Shown one piece after another: positions 12,759 to 23,784 of a DNA stretch of 64,000 nucleotides. The notes under the pieces are model-generated. The model had not been told where the DNA came from. It ran no database searches and saw nothing but the letters and a program-made list of their open reading frames with translations. The position numbers and the translations under genes are program-made. How positions within the stretch are numbered: position 1 is the stretch's first letter; every line of letters starts with the position of its first letter. The DNA comes from Platerodrilus igneus (lineage: Eukaryota > Arthropoda > Insecta > Coleoptera > Lycidae), in NCBI GenBank assembly GCA_036346225.1, contig JARFIW010000831.1, positions 124,001-188,000 on the forward strand. The letters run 5' to 3'.

Positions 12759-13796
12759 TTGGAGACAATCCAAACTTTTGATGGCCCTCAAGCGCATCTC
12801 GCAAACTACATTGGAGCATCCGAAATGTTCCTGAAAACTTTCTACAAACCCGGAGATAACGAAAGGAATTCATTGCTTATACGCTTGATAATAAGTAAAC
12901 TAACCGGAAAGGCACTAACCTTAATTGCCAGTAGAGACGATCTATAGGAATGGCAAAAATTTCAACAAATACTATTTGCATATTTCGGGGATCAACGTAA
13001 CATAAAATGCCTAGTACGAGACTTGATAAACCTCAGAATGAAACACAACCAATCCCCATATCAATTCGGAATAAAATGTCAAGACGTGAGAAGTCTAATC
13101 CTAACAAAATTAACATATATAAACACATATATAAACGCTTTACCAGAACGACTATCAGACAAGATCAGATTCCAACGTCCCCAAAACCTAGAAGAAGCCA
13201 GGAACCTAGTAATAGAAGAAGAAAATGTAATGTATTACCGCAACAGACTATACAACCCCAACGCAAATAAAAGTTATTCACCAATAAAAACTATGCAAGC
13301 CGCGAGACAAACAATCCCTCAACAAAAATTCACACCCTTCAACACACAAACAAATCAACCGCGAATTAATAACCCAAGCTTCAACAATACGAATTTTAAT
13401 AATCAATATAAACATTTTTCAAAACCAACGTTTAACCCAAATTTTACGAAACCCGCATTCCAACCAAGATTCAATCCAAACCTAAACCAACAAAAACCAA
13501 CATTCAGCGCGAACCCCAGTAGAAATACACCAATAAATAATAATCATAACAATCCTAGTAACTATTATAAACCAACACCAATGGATACCTCATCTGGTAA
13601 CACCAGACAAAATACAAAGATAACACACATCCGACCAAACCCTCATCAGAAACGCAATTTTACATCGGAAGAACTATTTCACCAAGAAGTAGAAAAAGTT
13701 GACAATGACCAGAATAATTACATTCGAACAAGTACGAACGATGAATCAAACGATGCAGAAACTTATGAACGCGACGAACAATACGAAACTTACTAG
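12759..13796 (+). pseudogene. gag: Gypsy Gag, one internal stop
   Basis: Errantivirus-type Gag, the structural protein that assembles particles. It starts METIQTFDGPQAHLANYI and contains a block (LIISKLTGKALTLI) typical of the capsid region. One in-frame TAG at 12945-12947 breaks the frame; reading continues in the same frame to 13796. The C-terminal part is very rich in Asn, Pro and Gln (TNFNNQYKHF, FNPNLNQQKPTF), as usual for insect gypsy Gags. No CCHC knuckle is present, again as in gypsy. The terminal TAG at 13794 lies just before a frameshift signal, so it may also be a mutation, the original Gag ending near 13862. Confidence 0.85.
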
Positions 13797-13807
13797 GAGG
13801 ACGACGA

Positions 13808-13814
13808 AAAAAAC
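13808..13814 (+). promoter_or_regulatory. -1 ribosomal frameshift heptamer A AAA AAC
   Basis: The heptamer sits in the correct phase relative to the gag frame (codons GAA AAA AAC). The -1 frame opened by slippage is the frame of protease and RT. It now lies 12 nt beyond a TAG in the gag frame, which would prevent use in this copy. Confidence 0.65.
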
Positions 13815-15008
13815 TCGTACTCAAATTTTCAAATGGACCAATTCATAAACGACCAAACTTAATAAACCTAAATAACATAAATCACCTAGTACTACCATAC
13901 ATAGAAATACCTCACGCCGAATTTAAACTATTAATCGATACCGGATCCTCAAAAACATTAATTAGCCCCAGAACCGTGAAGAAACATTATTTAGATTATG
14001 TAGAAAGAGAATCATTTAAAATTAAAACAGCCCATCAAACAACACTACACCAATTCATAGCTAATATACCCTTACCGAGAACATTTAATGTAAAAATGAA
14101 ACATAAATTTTGTATTTTCGAATTTAACGACAAATATGACGGCCTAATCGGAATGGACCTTCTAAGAAAATTAGGAGCCAACATTAACATAAAGAACCGT
14201 TTATTAAGGACGAAATACGGAAAGATTCCCATTAAATTTCAAAACACTCAAATCGAACAAAAATACACAATAGAACCCCCAACGGAAAGAAAAATAAAAA
14301 TCCCAGTAAATTCTAACAAAAAAGTAGGAATAATAAATCATATGACATTTCAACAAGGAGTAGAAACCCCAACTGCCGTAGTGCAAATAAAAGATAATTA
14401 TGCCACTACAACGATATTAAATTCAAACGACTATCCCGTAGAACTATCATTGACAGATCCAATTAACGCAGAGGAATTAAATTTTAACGAAATGGAAATA
14501 GACGAAAATTTATAAAACGATTACAACCCAATAGAACATGACAAAATGTTAAGAGAAAATTTAAGTAACATCCGCTTTAATACCGACATCAATCAAGAAG
14601 AGCAAAGAGCAATTAAAAACTTATGTTTTGAATACCGCGACATATTCCACTGCGAAGGAATACCACTAACATTCACCAACACAGTGAAACACAACATCGA
14701 ACTAACAGACAATATGCCAATCTTTACAAAAGCATATAGACTACCTCATGCGAGCCAAGAAGAAGCTGACAGACAAGTAGCAGATTTATTAGAACAAGCC
14801 ATAATCCAGCACTCCAACTCACCATGGAGCAGCCCCGTGTTAATAGTACCTAAGAAATTAGACGCAACCGGAAAGAGATAGTACAGAATGGTAATAGACT
14901 ATAGAAAGTTAAATGAAAAAACGGTAGATGACAAATATTCACTACCAAATATAAGCGAAATTCTACACAAATTAGGCAAATGCCAATATTTTTCAACATT
15001 AGACCTAG

Positions 15009-15014
15009 CATCAG
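15009..15014. repeat. Polinton target-site duplication, left copy
   Basis: CATCAG, identical to 29802-29807. Both copies are gypsy RT coding sequence, so the empty site is known from the element itself. Confidence 0.95.
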
Positions 15015-15027
15015 AGTAGGTAAATAA

Positions 15028-15107
15028 GGCCGGTCCTAATTCAAAACGCGACAGACGTATTTTCCATGTGTAAAATACGTCTGTCACGTTTTGAATTAGG
15101 ATCGGCC
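15028..15107. repeat. Terminal palindrome (hairpin) in the left TIR
   Basis: Arms 15028-15063 and 15072-15107 are 36 nt each, 34 of which pair, separated by an 8-nt loop CCATGTGT. The mirror-image structure is at 29710-29787. It starts 13 bp inside the transposon end. Confidence 0.9.
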
Positions 15108-15509
15108 CTATATAATTTCAATGTAAAATAGTTGTGAAAACATTTCAATGTAAAATAGTTGTGAAAACATGAATTCTTATATACTTTCAATGTAAAATAC
15201 TTGTGGGCACGTTTTGAATTAGGATCGGCTTTATATTACTTTCAATGGAACATATTTCAAAACACACGTATGTTGAAAAATGTAAGTGCAGAGAAAATGT
15301 GTGTAGATATTTTGAATTTGGTTTTCTAGCGAGACAGTATGACAGATGCAAAATATCGCATTCAAGTCAATTGTGTTTTAATTAAAGTGGATTCTGATTT
15401 ATGTTTAGAGGCTGCAAATACACATGGGCCGGTTTCAATTCAAAATGAGTTCACTCTTGTGATAGGTTGAAAAGTGGGTTGGCAAAGTACGCAGATGGTG
15501 GTAATCTGC

Positions 15510-15517
15510 TATATAAG
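15510..15517 (+). promoter_or_regulatory. TATA box in the left TIR
   Basis: TATATAAG lies about 45 bp upstream of the ATG at 15562. The same sequence is mirrored in the right TIR, pointing inward towards the minus-strand gene at 28522-28977, so each terminus appears to drive the outermost gene. Confidence 0.6.
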
Positions 15518-15561
15518 GAGATTGCTCCTAATATTAATTTAATAAGTCAAAGAAAAGCAAT

Positions 15562-15858
15562 ATGGATTTTAATACTCTTAATAAAACCACATATCGCAAA
15601 CCTTATGTAAATTCAAAAGATCTTGTAGTGAATAAGAGGTTTGAAGTTTTAAAAGTGGAAACAATCAAGACAAAATATGGAGAAAGAGTATTAGTGGAAA
15701 CAGAAGAGTTCAAGAGTATATTGCCATTGAGATATTTTGAATACCTTCAAGCACATGGAGTGAAACAATTAAATGAAAGTATTGGCTCGAACAAACACGT
15801 ATACATAACTAGTAAGGGATCGATCGGTCTAACTGTCAACATAGAATTTTCAGAATAA
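15562..15858 (+). CDS. Small terminal-proximal Polinton protein, OB-fold-like
   Basis: A complete 98-residue protein, one of the few intact genes of this copy. Residues 18-60 (NSKDLVVNKRFEVLKVETIK, then RVLVETEEFKSILPLR) align in order with the small gene at the same relative position in the second Polinton (61298-61774: KVKDLELQRPYQVLSIK, RIILVELEECVVFLPQR). The alternating hydrophobic pattern suggests a small beta barrel, and small proteins of this kind occur widely in arthropod genomes. A single-stranded-DNA-binding role would fit a replicating transposon but is inference. The ATG follows a TATA box in the TIR. Confidence 0.75.
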   Translation: MDFNTLNKTTYRKPYVNSKDLVVNKRFEVLKVETIKTKYGERVLVETEEFKSILPLRYFEYLQAHGVKQLNESIGSNKHVYITSKGSIGLTVNIEFSE

Positions 15859-16085
15859 TATGTCACTAATTTAAGAAATTAGTTTATTATTATAACACAT
15901 CTAAGTCAATTGTATAAAGAATGATGTATCAAATTAAAGTGGGTTCTGATTTATGTGCGTTTTACTTTGAGTTTACTACCTTGTTTAGAGAAAGTCTTGT
16001 TTCAAAAGAAACTTTTATAAAATACTTTTTATTTTACAAATTGTTGAATATTTTGATCTAACTATTTATAAATGAAAAGTATTTA

Positions 16086-16675
16086 TTAACTCCCGTTCTT
16101 GAAGTATCTGCTGCTCCTCGCTGTTAGTTCCTCTCTTTTTGCTTTATTATTTCTAGTTCCAAATCTATACGACGCAGTAGCTTCTCCCACGCTTTTAAAT
16201 GCGTTAAGCAACTCTACTGTGTCATCTTCGTAGGATTTGTCATCTTCACAGCAAACAGCCATATTAGACTCTGTACATAACTTTTTCATAGTCGACATGT
16301 TTTTGCCTGATCTGTGAGCATAACATAAAAGATTATTGTAGGTTCACCTTTTCTTTTGTATACTACCTGATGTTTCTGAGAGGATCAGAGTGTATCAACG
16401 ATCCTACGATAGCCTCAGAACTTCCAGAATGGTTTTTTGATCTAATGTAACTTATAAATTAGTACTGTTTTAAAAAACACATGTATAAATGTGAAAAAAA
16501 GCACTTACCGTGATATATCTATTACGTTACGATCAAAAATAGCAGCAGTGTTGAATTGAGGCGAAGAAGAACCAAAAACTTCTTTAATCACGTCTTCGTC
16601 AGAATGTAATATAAATTGCTCTAGAACTTTTACGTTGGTACTATTACAATTTTTGATTGATGACAAGTTACTCAC
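16086..16675 (-). CDS. Spliced minus-strand Polinton gene, unknown function
   Basis: Two exons fit one frame. Exon 1 (about 16675-16509) encodes SNLSSIKNCNSTNVKVLEQF and further acidic sequence ending VIDIS. A 197-bp intron (16312-16508) begins GTAAGT and ends TCACAG. Exon 2 (16311-16086) encodes SGKNMSTMKKLCTESNMA and TVELLNAFKSVGEATASYR, ending FKNGS. The phase is preserved across the junction (split Arg codon). No ATG is present at the exon-1 start; GTG occupies the likely position, so the start may be mutated or lie in a further upstream exon. I do not recognise the family. Confidence 0.5.
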
Positions 16676-16880
16676 TTTTTAAAAGTTGCTAGTAATAGTA
16701 ACTAATAATTATACAAGAGATCTGATTGAATACTGTTGGTAAAATCTACGTGAAGTATTTATATTAAATAATAAACTGATCTGTTAGAAAAAATTAAAAA
16801 TTTGCATCGTTTTCTGAAAAAATTCAGCTCTGTAATCTATTCTAATTAACAAAACAGTATGTAAGCGAATATAATTATAC

Positions 16881-17299
16881 CTCAGCAGAAATAATGAATT
16901 AGTTTCATTGTCTGAAAAAGAAATTGAAATGAATGCACATAATAAAAACCTAAATTAGATTAATTTCGTTTAGATTACCGCTGACATAATTTAAGCTGTA
17001 TAAGAAATTTTTTTAAAGGTACTGCTCAGCAGAAAATAATGAATTAGATTCATTGTCTGAAAAAGAAATTGCAATGAATGCACATAATAAAAACCTAAAT
17101 TAGATTAATTTCGTTTAGATTACCGCTGACATATTTTATATGCAAATATATAGGTAATTGTGTGTTTATGCGATTTTATGCTGTATAAGAAATTTTTTTT
17201 AAAAGGTACTGCTCAGCAGAAATAATGAATTACATTCATTGACTGAAACAGAAATTGCAAGAAGGCGCATAATAAAACCTAAATTAGATATTAATTTCG
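16881..17299. repeat. Three tandem copies of a noncoding repeat
   Basis: A unit starting CTCAGCAGAAATAATGAATT recurs at 16881, 17025 and 17212 (spacings 144 and 187 bp). The second spacing is longer because of an insertion of about 40 bp. The units contain GATTACCGCTGACAT and run up to the polymerase gene, so they may be duplicated promoter or leader sequence. Confidence 0.8.
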
Positions 17300-17434
17300 C
17301 GCGTTTTCCGTAAACTCAGATGAATGAACCTTTTTTGCAGTTGTTTTGCTTTCGTCAGATGATATTTTATACAAATAGTAAATAGAGAAAATACTTGTAT
17401 TATTAAGTAGTGTATTTTGATTTTCTATAGAATC

Positions 17435-20400
17435 ATGAATGCTGAAACCGTATCCGAGATTAGTAGCGCAATTTTGAGATTAACTGTAAAAATGCGTGAA
17501 TCTAATTAAATCAGTGAATGAAATAACGAAACACATTTTAATTATCAAAGCAAATATTAGTATATTGAAGCTTGCTATTAGAAATAAGGTATACGAAGAC
17601 AATACACAAGAAAATCCTAGTAGGCTGGAATCTAATTTAGCACATCTTAAAAGCTACCTTGTACGATTGAGGCACTTGAAACGCTCTTTGGAATATCGTG
17701 GTAAAGGTGTTGATGCAACGCTTTCTAGAGGTCATACTCGACAAAATTTGATTTGGCATGATGTACAATCATGTTTTGGAAGTCGAATAATTACGGGACT
17801 TATTACCAATTTAAATTATAGAGATCCTCTAGTGTTCTTAGACAAGGCGTTCGCTAGTTTTAAACGCAAGATTGTTGCTTGCTTAAAAAAGTCAATGTTG
17901 AAAGTTAATGTAATATTTGCCGCTAACTTTATTAAGCCTACAACTGGTGAAATAGATTTGAAAACGTTTCCTACTGCAAATCGTCACATCGATATAAATA
18001 CTAATCTCAAGCTGTGGTATAAGGAGAACGTATTGAACAAGATTTCAAAGCGATTAGAAGAATTTTGCGAGAAAGATTCTGGTTGGGCAATCCAAGAAGT
18101 TTTACACTTGAAGGTAAATATAAACAATCATGATCCACTTAAAGGAGGGTGTTCAACGTTTGTACCGGTTCCGGACTTTATAAAAAAAAAGCTGTGGTAA
18201 ATGTTATAAATAACGATCAACATTGCATTCTTTGGAGCTTGGTTTCCGCTTTATATCCTGCTAAACAAAATAGTCAGAGAATATCTAGCTATCCACATTT
18301 TGATACAGTATTACGCTACAATTCAATTCAGTTTCCAATCACATTAAAAGACATAAAAAAAATTGAGAAGCTTAACAATCTCGCAATTAACCTATATTGT
18401 ATAGAAAATACTAAAATACTGCCATTTTGTTTAAGTGAAAATTTTAAAAAAATTGAACCTATTAATCTGTTAGTTTTAAATAATGATTCCTTACAATATT
18501 CTCGTCCGACAAATGCTAATGAGAATCACTTTCATTTTACTTGGATTAAGGATATGTCAAAATTATTTGCAAAACAGTTGTCTTCACATGAACATAGAAA
18601 ATTTTTGTTATAGATGTTTAAATAATTTTAGTACAGCAGCATTACTTAAGCGTCATTCGAATTATTGCGAAAAACAGAATACTTGCTCAATAAGATTACC
18701 CGAAGAATCCGAAAAGTATCTAACGTTTAAACATTTCCACTATCAAGAAAAAGTATCATTTGTAGTTTATGCAGATCTCGAATGTATATTAGGACCATGC
18801 AATGAGTCGGAGGTAATACTAAACACAGTCTCTTACCAAAGGCATATACCCTTTAGTGTAGCGTATTATTTGAAATGCTCGTATGATAATAAATATTCCA
18901 AATTTCAATTGTATCGCGGAAAGGATTGTATAGAATGGTTTGTTGCTCAATTGAAACTGATTTCAGAAACGACTAATAAAATTTTCTGTAACCCAAAACC
19001 TATGAATCCTTTAACAGAAGAACAAAAGTTAGCATTTAAATTTGCCCTTCACTGTCACATTTGCAATAAACCTTTTAGTATAGATGATATTAGAGTTCGC
19101 GATCACTGCCACTTTACAGGTGAATTTCGAGGAGCGGCTCATCAAGATTGCAACATCAATTATCATAATTTTTATATGATACCGGTAGTTTTTCATAACT
19201 TATCAGGCTACGATTCGCATTTCATTATTAAAAAAATTGCGTTAGGGTTTTCAGGTTTGGTAAGTATTCTACCAATAAATAAGGAAAAATACATATCTTT
19301 TACAAAATATGTAAATGGTACGAAAGTTACTTTTAGATTTATCGATTCATTCAGGTTTATGGCATCTAGCATCGAAAAATTAGCTTCATACTTAGATGAT
19401 AATAAAAATCCATCACCAGGAAAATTGTAACACCGATAATGAGTTTCAGTTACTTACGCGTAAAGGTATATTTCCTATGATTACATTAACTCTTGGGATA
19501 GGCTCAATGAAACCGATTTACCCTGTAAAACAGCATTCTTTAATCGTTTGCGCAATGAAGAAATCTCAGATGAAGACTACAATCATGCTAAACACGTTTG
19601 GCAAACACTTAATATAAAAACACTAGGGACTATTCAGACCTATATTTAAAAACAGATGTACTGCTCTTGACTGATATATTTGAAAACTTTAGAAAAACTT
19701 GTATGTTCACGTATAAGTTAGATCCGCTTCACTACTTTACGGCTCCTGGTTTAGTTCTAGATGCGATGTTAAAACGACGAACGTTAAACTCGAGCTGCTT
19801 ACTGATATTGAAAAATAATGTTTTTAGAACGGGGAATTCGTGGCGGTGTTTCTCAATGTTCGAATAGATATGCTAAAGCAAATAACAAATATATGAATGC
19901 AGATTATGATCCAAATTTCGATTCTAAATATTTAATGTATTTTGATGTTAATAATCTATATGGGGCTGCAATGTCTGAATATCTTCCATATGGAAAATTT
20001 GAATTTTTAGATGGTACCAGTCCAGATATAGTACGTTTAGACATACTTAATATTCCCGATAATTCTGATGTAGGATATATTTTTGAATGCGATTTACACT
20101 ATCCAGTATCTTTACATGAAATTCACAGTGACTTACCTTTGGCGCCTGAACATATGATACCACCAGTACCTTCTAATAAATCAAACTTAAAGAAATTACT
20201 TACAACTTTATATCCAAAACTCAACTATATTATTCACTACAAGAATTTAAAATGTACTTAAGCTACGGTTTAGAACTGAAAAGATTCATAAGGTTCTTCG
20301 GTTTAAACAAGCTCCTTGGTTAAAAGAATACATTGATTTGAATACGAAATTAAGACAACAGTCAAAAACAGTTTCGATATATGCTTTTATAAAATATGAT

Positions 20401-21178
20401 AAATTCGGTTTATGGAAAGATGATGGAAAACGTACGGAAAAGGAAAGATGTGAAATTAGTGACCAAATGGGAAGGACGGTTTGGAGCTCGTAGTTACATA
20501 GCGAAGCCTAATTTTCATAGTTGCACTGTGTTAGACAAAGATCTAGTCTTAATAGAAATGAATAAATTAGAGGTTTACTTAAACAAACCCATTTATGTAG
20601 GTTTCTCTATTCTAGATATTTCAAAAACCTATTTATATGAATTTCACTATAGTTATATAAAATCGCAATTTGCTAACAAAGCAAAGCTGCTGTACACAGA
20701 TACGGATAGTTTGATATACGAGTTTAGCGTTGAAGATATTTACTCTTATATCAAACAAGATATTCATAGATTTGATACTTCCGATTACGATCCTCATAAC
20801 AAATATCATATTCCATTATCAAATAAAAAAGTTCCTGGTATTATGAAGGATGAAAACAATGGTGACATCATGCTAGAGTTTGTAGGACTTAGATCTAAAA
20901 TATACACTTACAGAGTTCAGGATAGGATAATAAAAAAGTCAAAGGGATCTTCCTTAGCAAGTATTAAGCAAATTTCTTTTGTTGATTATAAGAATGCTTT
21001 TTTTTATAAACAGACTGTACAGAAACAGCAATGTTTAATTAGATCAGTCAAACATGATGTCTGTACTATTAAACAAAACAAAATTGTTCTTAATCCAAGT
21101 GATGATAAAAGAATTCTTAGTATCTTAACCACTGATACTAAACCTTGGGGATATAACTATACATACATACAGAAATGA
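17435..21178 (+). pseudogene. polB: Protein-primed DNA polymerase B, frameshifted
   Basis: Replicative polymerase of the Polinton. In order: an N-terminal extension; a C2H2-like finger (CYRCLNNF near 18600); exonuclease motif I (ADLECIL, about 18770); a Cys/His cluster like endonuclease VII (CHICNKPF to [18 protein letters not shown], 19050-19155); exonuclease motif II ([10 protein letters not shown], about 19200); polymerase motif A ([10 protein letters not shown], about 19940); motif B (NSVYGKM, about 20400); and motif C (YTDTDS, about 20693). All catalytic motifs survive, but the gene is cut into at least seven frame segments (changes near 17505, 18185, 18560, 19420, 19640, 19840 and 20270-20390). 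The likely start is ATG 17435. It ends TGA at 21178. Confidence 0.95.
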
Positions 21179-21654
21179 CTTGTAAAGCTTCAACCACTGG
21201 CTCAAATAAAGAATGCAATTTATTTTATCTAGATTAACATATAATATTTTTTAGTTATAAAACTTCAGTGTTATGTTTATACCTGCACAAGTACGCCGAT
21301 TTTCGTTTTTGGATGTATCTAAAAATAGGATACCTTTCAATCTGCCCGAGTTTTGAACTATATATTAGTATAAATGTATTGTAGAGAAAAATAGTAGTAG
21401 TAGTAGTAACCGTTCTGTTTAAAAAAATCCAAGTTTGTTAATAACATACCAGTTAGTTTATTTGAGAAATGTATAACAAAACTTTTATTTAAAATTGTCA
21501 ATGTTTATGGCTGTTTACTAAATCACTTAATAATTCAAACATGTAAAAGATATTGTAAAAACATGTAAAAATATTAATAAATAGACTGTGATTGCTAAAT
21601 GATTTATTGTTTTTCATAATTTGTAAAGGTACAGTAATAATAATAATAAAGTAA
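21179..21654. other. Convergent 3' intergenic region in the Polinton
   Basis: AT-rich sequence between the ends of polB (plus) and the major capsid gene (minus). AATAAA-type polyadenylation signals occur (for example about 21206) and simple (TAG)n/(TAA)n runs. No gene seen. Confidence 0.6.
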
Positions 21655-22866
21655 TTATAATATTCTTATGCTGTTTGAGAGTGGATTGTATTTGACTATC
21701 TTATCATGAAGTATAAGGCAATTACAAGATGTATTTGGCAAAACGTTTCTGCTAGTTTCAAATTCTAATCTAATATCGACAGTACCAGATTTTAACGCTT
21801 CGTTTTGTCTAGAACAATCTATGACTACTAATGGTGCAATACTTCGTAAATCTTCAGGATTAAAAGTGGCTCATTTTCCTTTTCGTAGTATGATTGCTGA
21901 AACTGAGCATACATCTCATATAACAACGCAGTCTGTTTATTCTCGAACCTCAAATTTAAGTTATCGTACGGGAAAATTTCTGAATTTAAATATAGTTTCA
22001 TGTTGGTTAAATAGCAATGATCAAAACGACTGTAGTTGCTCATGTATCTATTTTTCGGTTGGTTTGGAAACCAACAATCACAAATCTTGGTTTTTCTAAT
22101 TGTGTTGTTGTTTTAGTGTTCCATGTATGACGTTGCGTTTCTTGTAGAAGTTGATATTCATGCAACTCCCATCCTCTAAACGGAATATGCAAATCCTGAT
22201 TTTGTGCAACGCATTCTATTAAATTAATTCGTTGAGTATCATCAACGGCTACATGCGGCATTTTCCATAAAACTTTGTTTAAAACAACTTTTATTTCTTC
22301 ATCGGGTGTAGGATTAATTATAGCATTAGTATCAAAACTAGAACGTAGTAAGACTAACTCATGACGGAGGTTTAAAATAATTTTTTTAAAATCTTCGCAT
22401 AATCCGAGAACCATTGAAAGGTTTATTGCAACATTAAAATTCCCATTGGCATCAACTATTTGTGAATCATCCATAGGAAACCACCCAGCGTTTTGTAAAT
22501 GTTTACTTTGATTGCTATTATATGAAACATATCCCTTCATTATAGACGTTAATCCAGGATTCCGAACACGATCTACAATGATACCACCAATCTCATATCT
22601 AATTTCATCAAAAGCAGCAAAATTCCATTATTTACAAACTTTGCTGTCTGAGACGGGGTTCCATCTGTTCTAATTAATTTGCCTTCTATGTACAGCATGC
22701 TCTTCGATGGTAAGGTGTATACATCTTGTTGTTGTATAGGGATTCGAATTTCATCATTATTGTTTAAAGATGTGTTAGCATAAGGTTGATGAGTATGTTT
22801 TTCAATATTAACAATTGCATTGTCGAAGTAAACTTTTTCACGCACGTTCAGTATTTCACTATTCAT
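21655..22866 (-). pseudogene. Polinton major capsid protein (double jelly-roll), frameshifted
   Basis: Minus-strand remnant of the main capsid protein. It starts MNSEILNVREKVYFDNAIV at 22866 and contains YTLPSKSMLYIEGKL, the large middle block 22540-22040 (GWFPMDDSQIVDANG, PFRGWELHEYQLL), and a C-terminal segment ending at the TAA 21655-21657 (APLVVIDCSRQNEALKSG, CLILHDKIVKYNP). At least three frame changes (about 22620, 22040 and 21850) disrupt it. The total of roughly 400 codons is shorter than many Polinton MCPs, suggesting small deletions. Assignment rests on remembered block patterns; fold prediction would test it. Confidence 0.8.
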
Positions 22867-22867
22867 T

Positions 22868-23026
22868 CTACTTTTCTTTAATTAAATGCAGTCCTAACGA
22901 TTGTAGAAACTGCCGGTTTTGTGTTGTTAGCGGTCTTGAAACAATCAATCGAGTGTCGATTGCTTTGAAATTTCCAGCATTTATATCAATTCTTGACATG
23001 TTGCGTGCATTATGCTTAATACCCAT
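22868..23026 (-). CDS. Small 52-residue protein between capsid genes
   Basis: An intact short frame from ATG at 23026 (MGIKHNARNMSRIDINAGNF) to TAG at 22868, ending FLQSLGLHLIKEK. It overlaps the end of the minor capsid gene by about 10 nt and stops just before the major capsid ATG, filling the gap in the minus-strand cluster. Its continuity in a copy where long genes are broken, and its tight fit between neighbours, suggest a real gene, although a frame this short could also be intact by chance. Function unknown; it may be a minor virion component. Confidence 0.5.
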   Translation of the reverse strand: MGIKHNARNMSRIDINAGNFKAIDTRLIVSRPLTTQNRQFLQSLGLHLIKEK

Positions 23027-23765
23027 GGCTATTGCAGATTTTTTTTAAATGCATCCTTACAGTTAGCAGTTCTCCTCTGAAATTAACTAAATTTCCATCT
23101 TGATCTAACACTTTAACTATTATTTCATTTATTATACGTGACCTGATTGGTAGATATATAATCGTAGGTGGACACTCGACAATTTTAAAACCTGCAGGTA
23201 CTTGAGGAAAAAATTCGTGTATTACATGGGCTGGTTTACTATTTAAATAGGATCCACTTGCAATATTACAATCGATTAAAACTGCATTCACTTTACAAAT
23301 GTTGATCGCGTAGTCTGCTTGATGCGTGACAAATGCTAGCAATTTTCGCGGATTGAAACCAAGTAGAGAACCAATTGAATCCTTTTGGTAAAATCCACAT
23401 CTAGACTACATTTAATACTACATTTAAGTGTATTATTGTCAGCTGTAATTTCTATATACACTGGCGTCTTTCTAGCGCTTCGTGATTGATCCATACGACC
23501 ACGCCATCTTTTATCACCCAAAGCTTTTGAAGATATTTATTAATTTCTCTAATCTCATAAGCACCTTCAGGTATTTCTATGAATTCTCCGTTAGATCCAT
23601 AATAAAATTTATTATTTATTCCTTTTTCTATGTTTGGAATTGTGTTATAAGACTCAAAATTTGTTAATCCTAATACGTACTCCGAATCATTATCCAAGTT
23701 TATAGGCGGATTAAAATTACTTGTTAAAACTGAAGTGTTTCCGTTAGAGTAAAAGTGTACGACAT
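23016..23765 (-). pseudogene. Polinton minor (penton-like) capsid protein, frameshifted
   Basis: Blocks on the minus strand resemble the conserved single jelly-roll minor capsid protein of Polintons: YVLGLTNFESYNTIPNIE and IPEGAYEIREINKYL (about 23680-23540), ITADNNTLKCSIKCSLDVDF (about 23450-23390), and ASGSYLNSKPAHVIHEFFPQ with FRGELLTVRMHL at the end (23250-23050). The blocks lie in different frames, with changes near 23730, 23510 and 23340. A plausible ATG is at 23765. It sits between the protease and the major capsid gene in a same-strand cluster. Confidence 0.8.
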
Positions 23766-23784
23766 AACAACTTCGTACGCAGTT

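Larger units (their letters stand above)
13808..15014 (+). pseudogene. pol: Gypsy pol, 5' part: protease and N-terminal RT
   Basis: Retropepsin-type protease with active site LLIDTGSSKTLIS near 13928-13966 and a second block GLIGMDLLRKLGA near 14140-14180, followed by the RT fingers region ([24 protein letters not shown]). All this is in one frame, -1 relative to gag. It is broken by TAA at 14513-14515 and TAG at 14879-14881; the latter sits where relatives have a Trp. The frame ends at 15014, where the Polinton begins, just after the catalytic-Asp block that precedes the palm. Confidence 0.9.
15015..15551 (+). repeat. Polinton left terminal inverted repeat
   Basis: About 537 bp complementary to 29048-29801. 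It carries a terminal palindrome (15028-15107), copies of a GCCGATCCTAATTCAAAACG-type motif in both orientations (near 15028, 15088, 15209 and a degenerate one at 15430), and an inward TATA box (15510-15517). Homology fades just before the first gene. Confidence 0.92.

Noticed and set aside
12240..12873. Minus-strand frames of 60-125 codons
   Set aside because: Hydrophobic artefacts opposite the A-rich gypsy leader and gag start.
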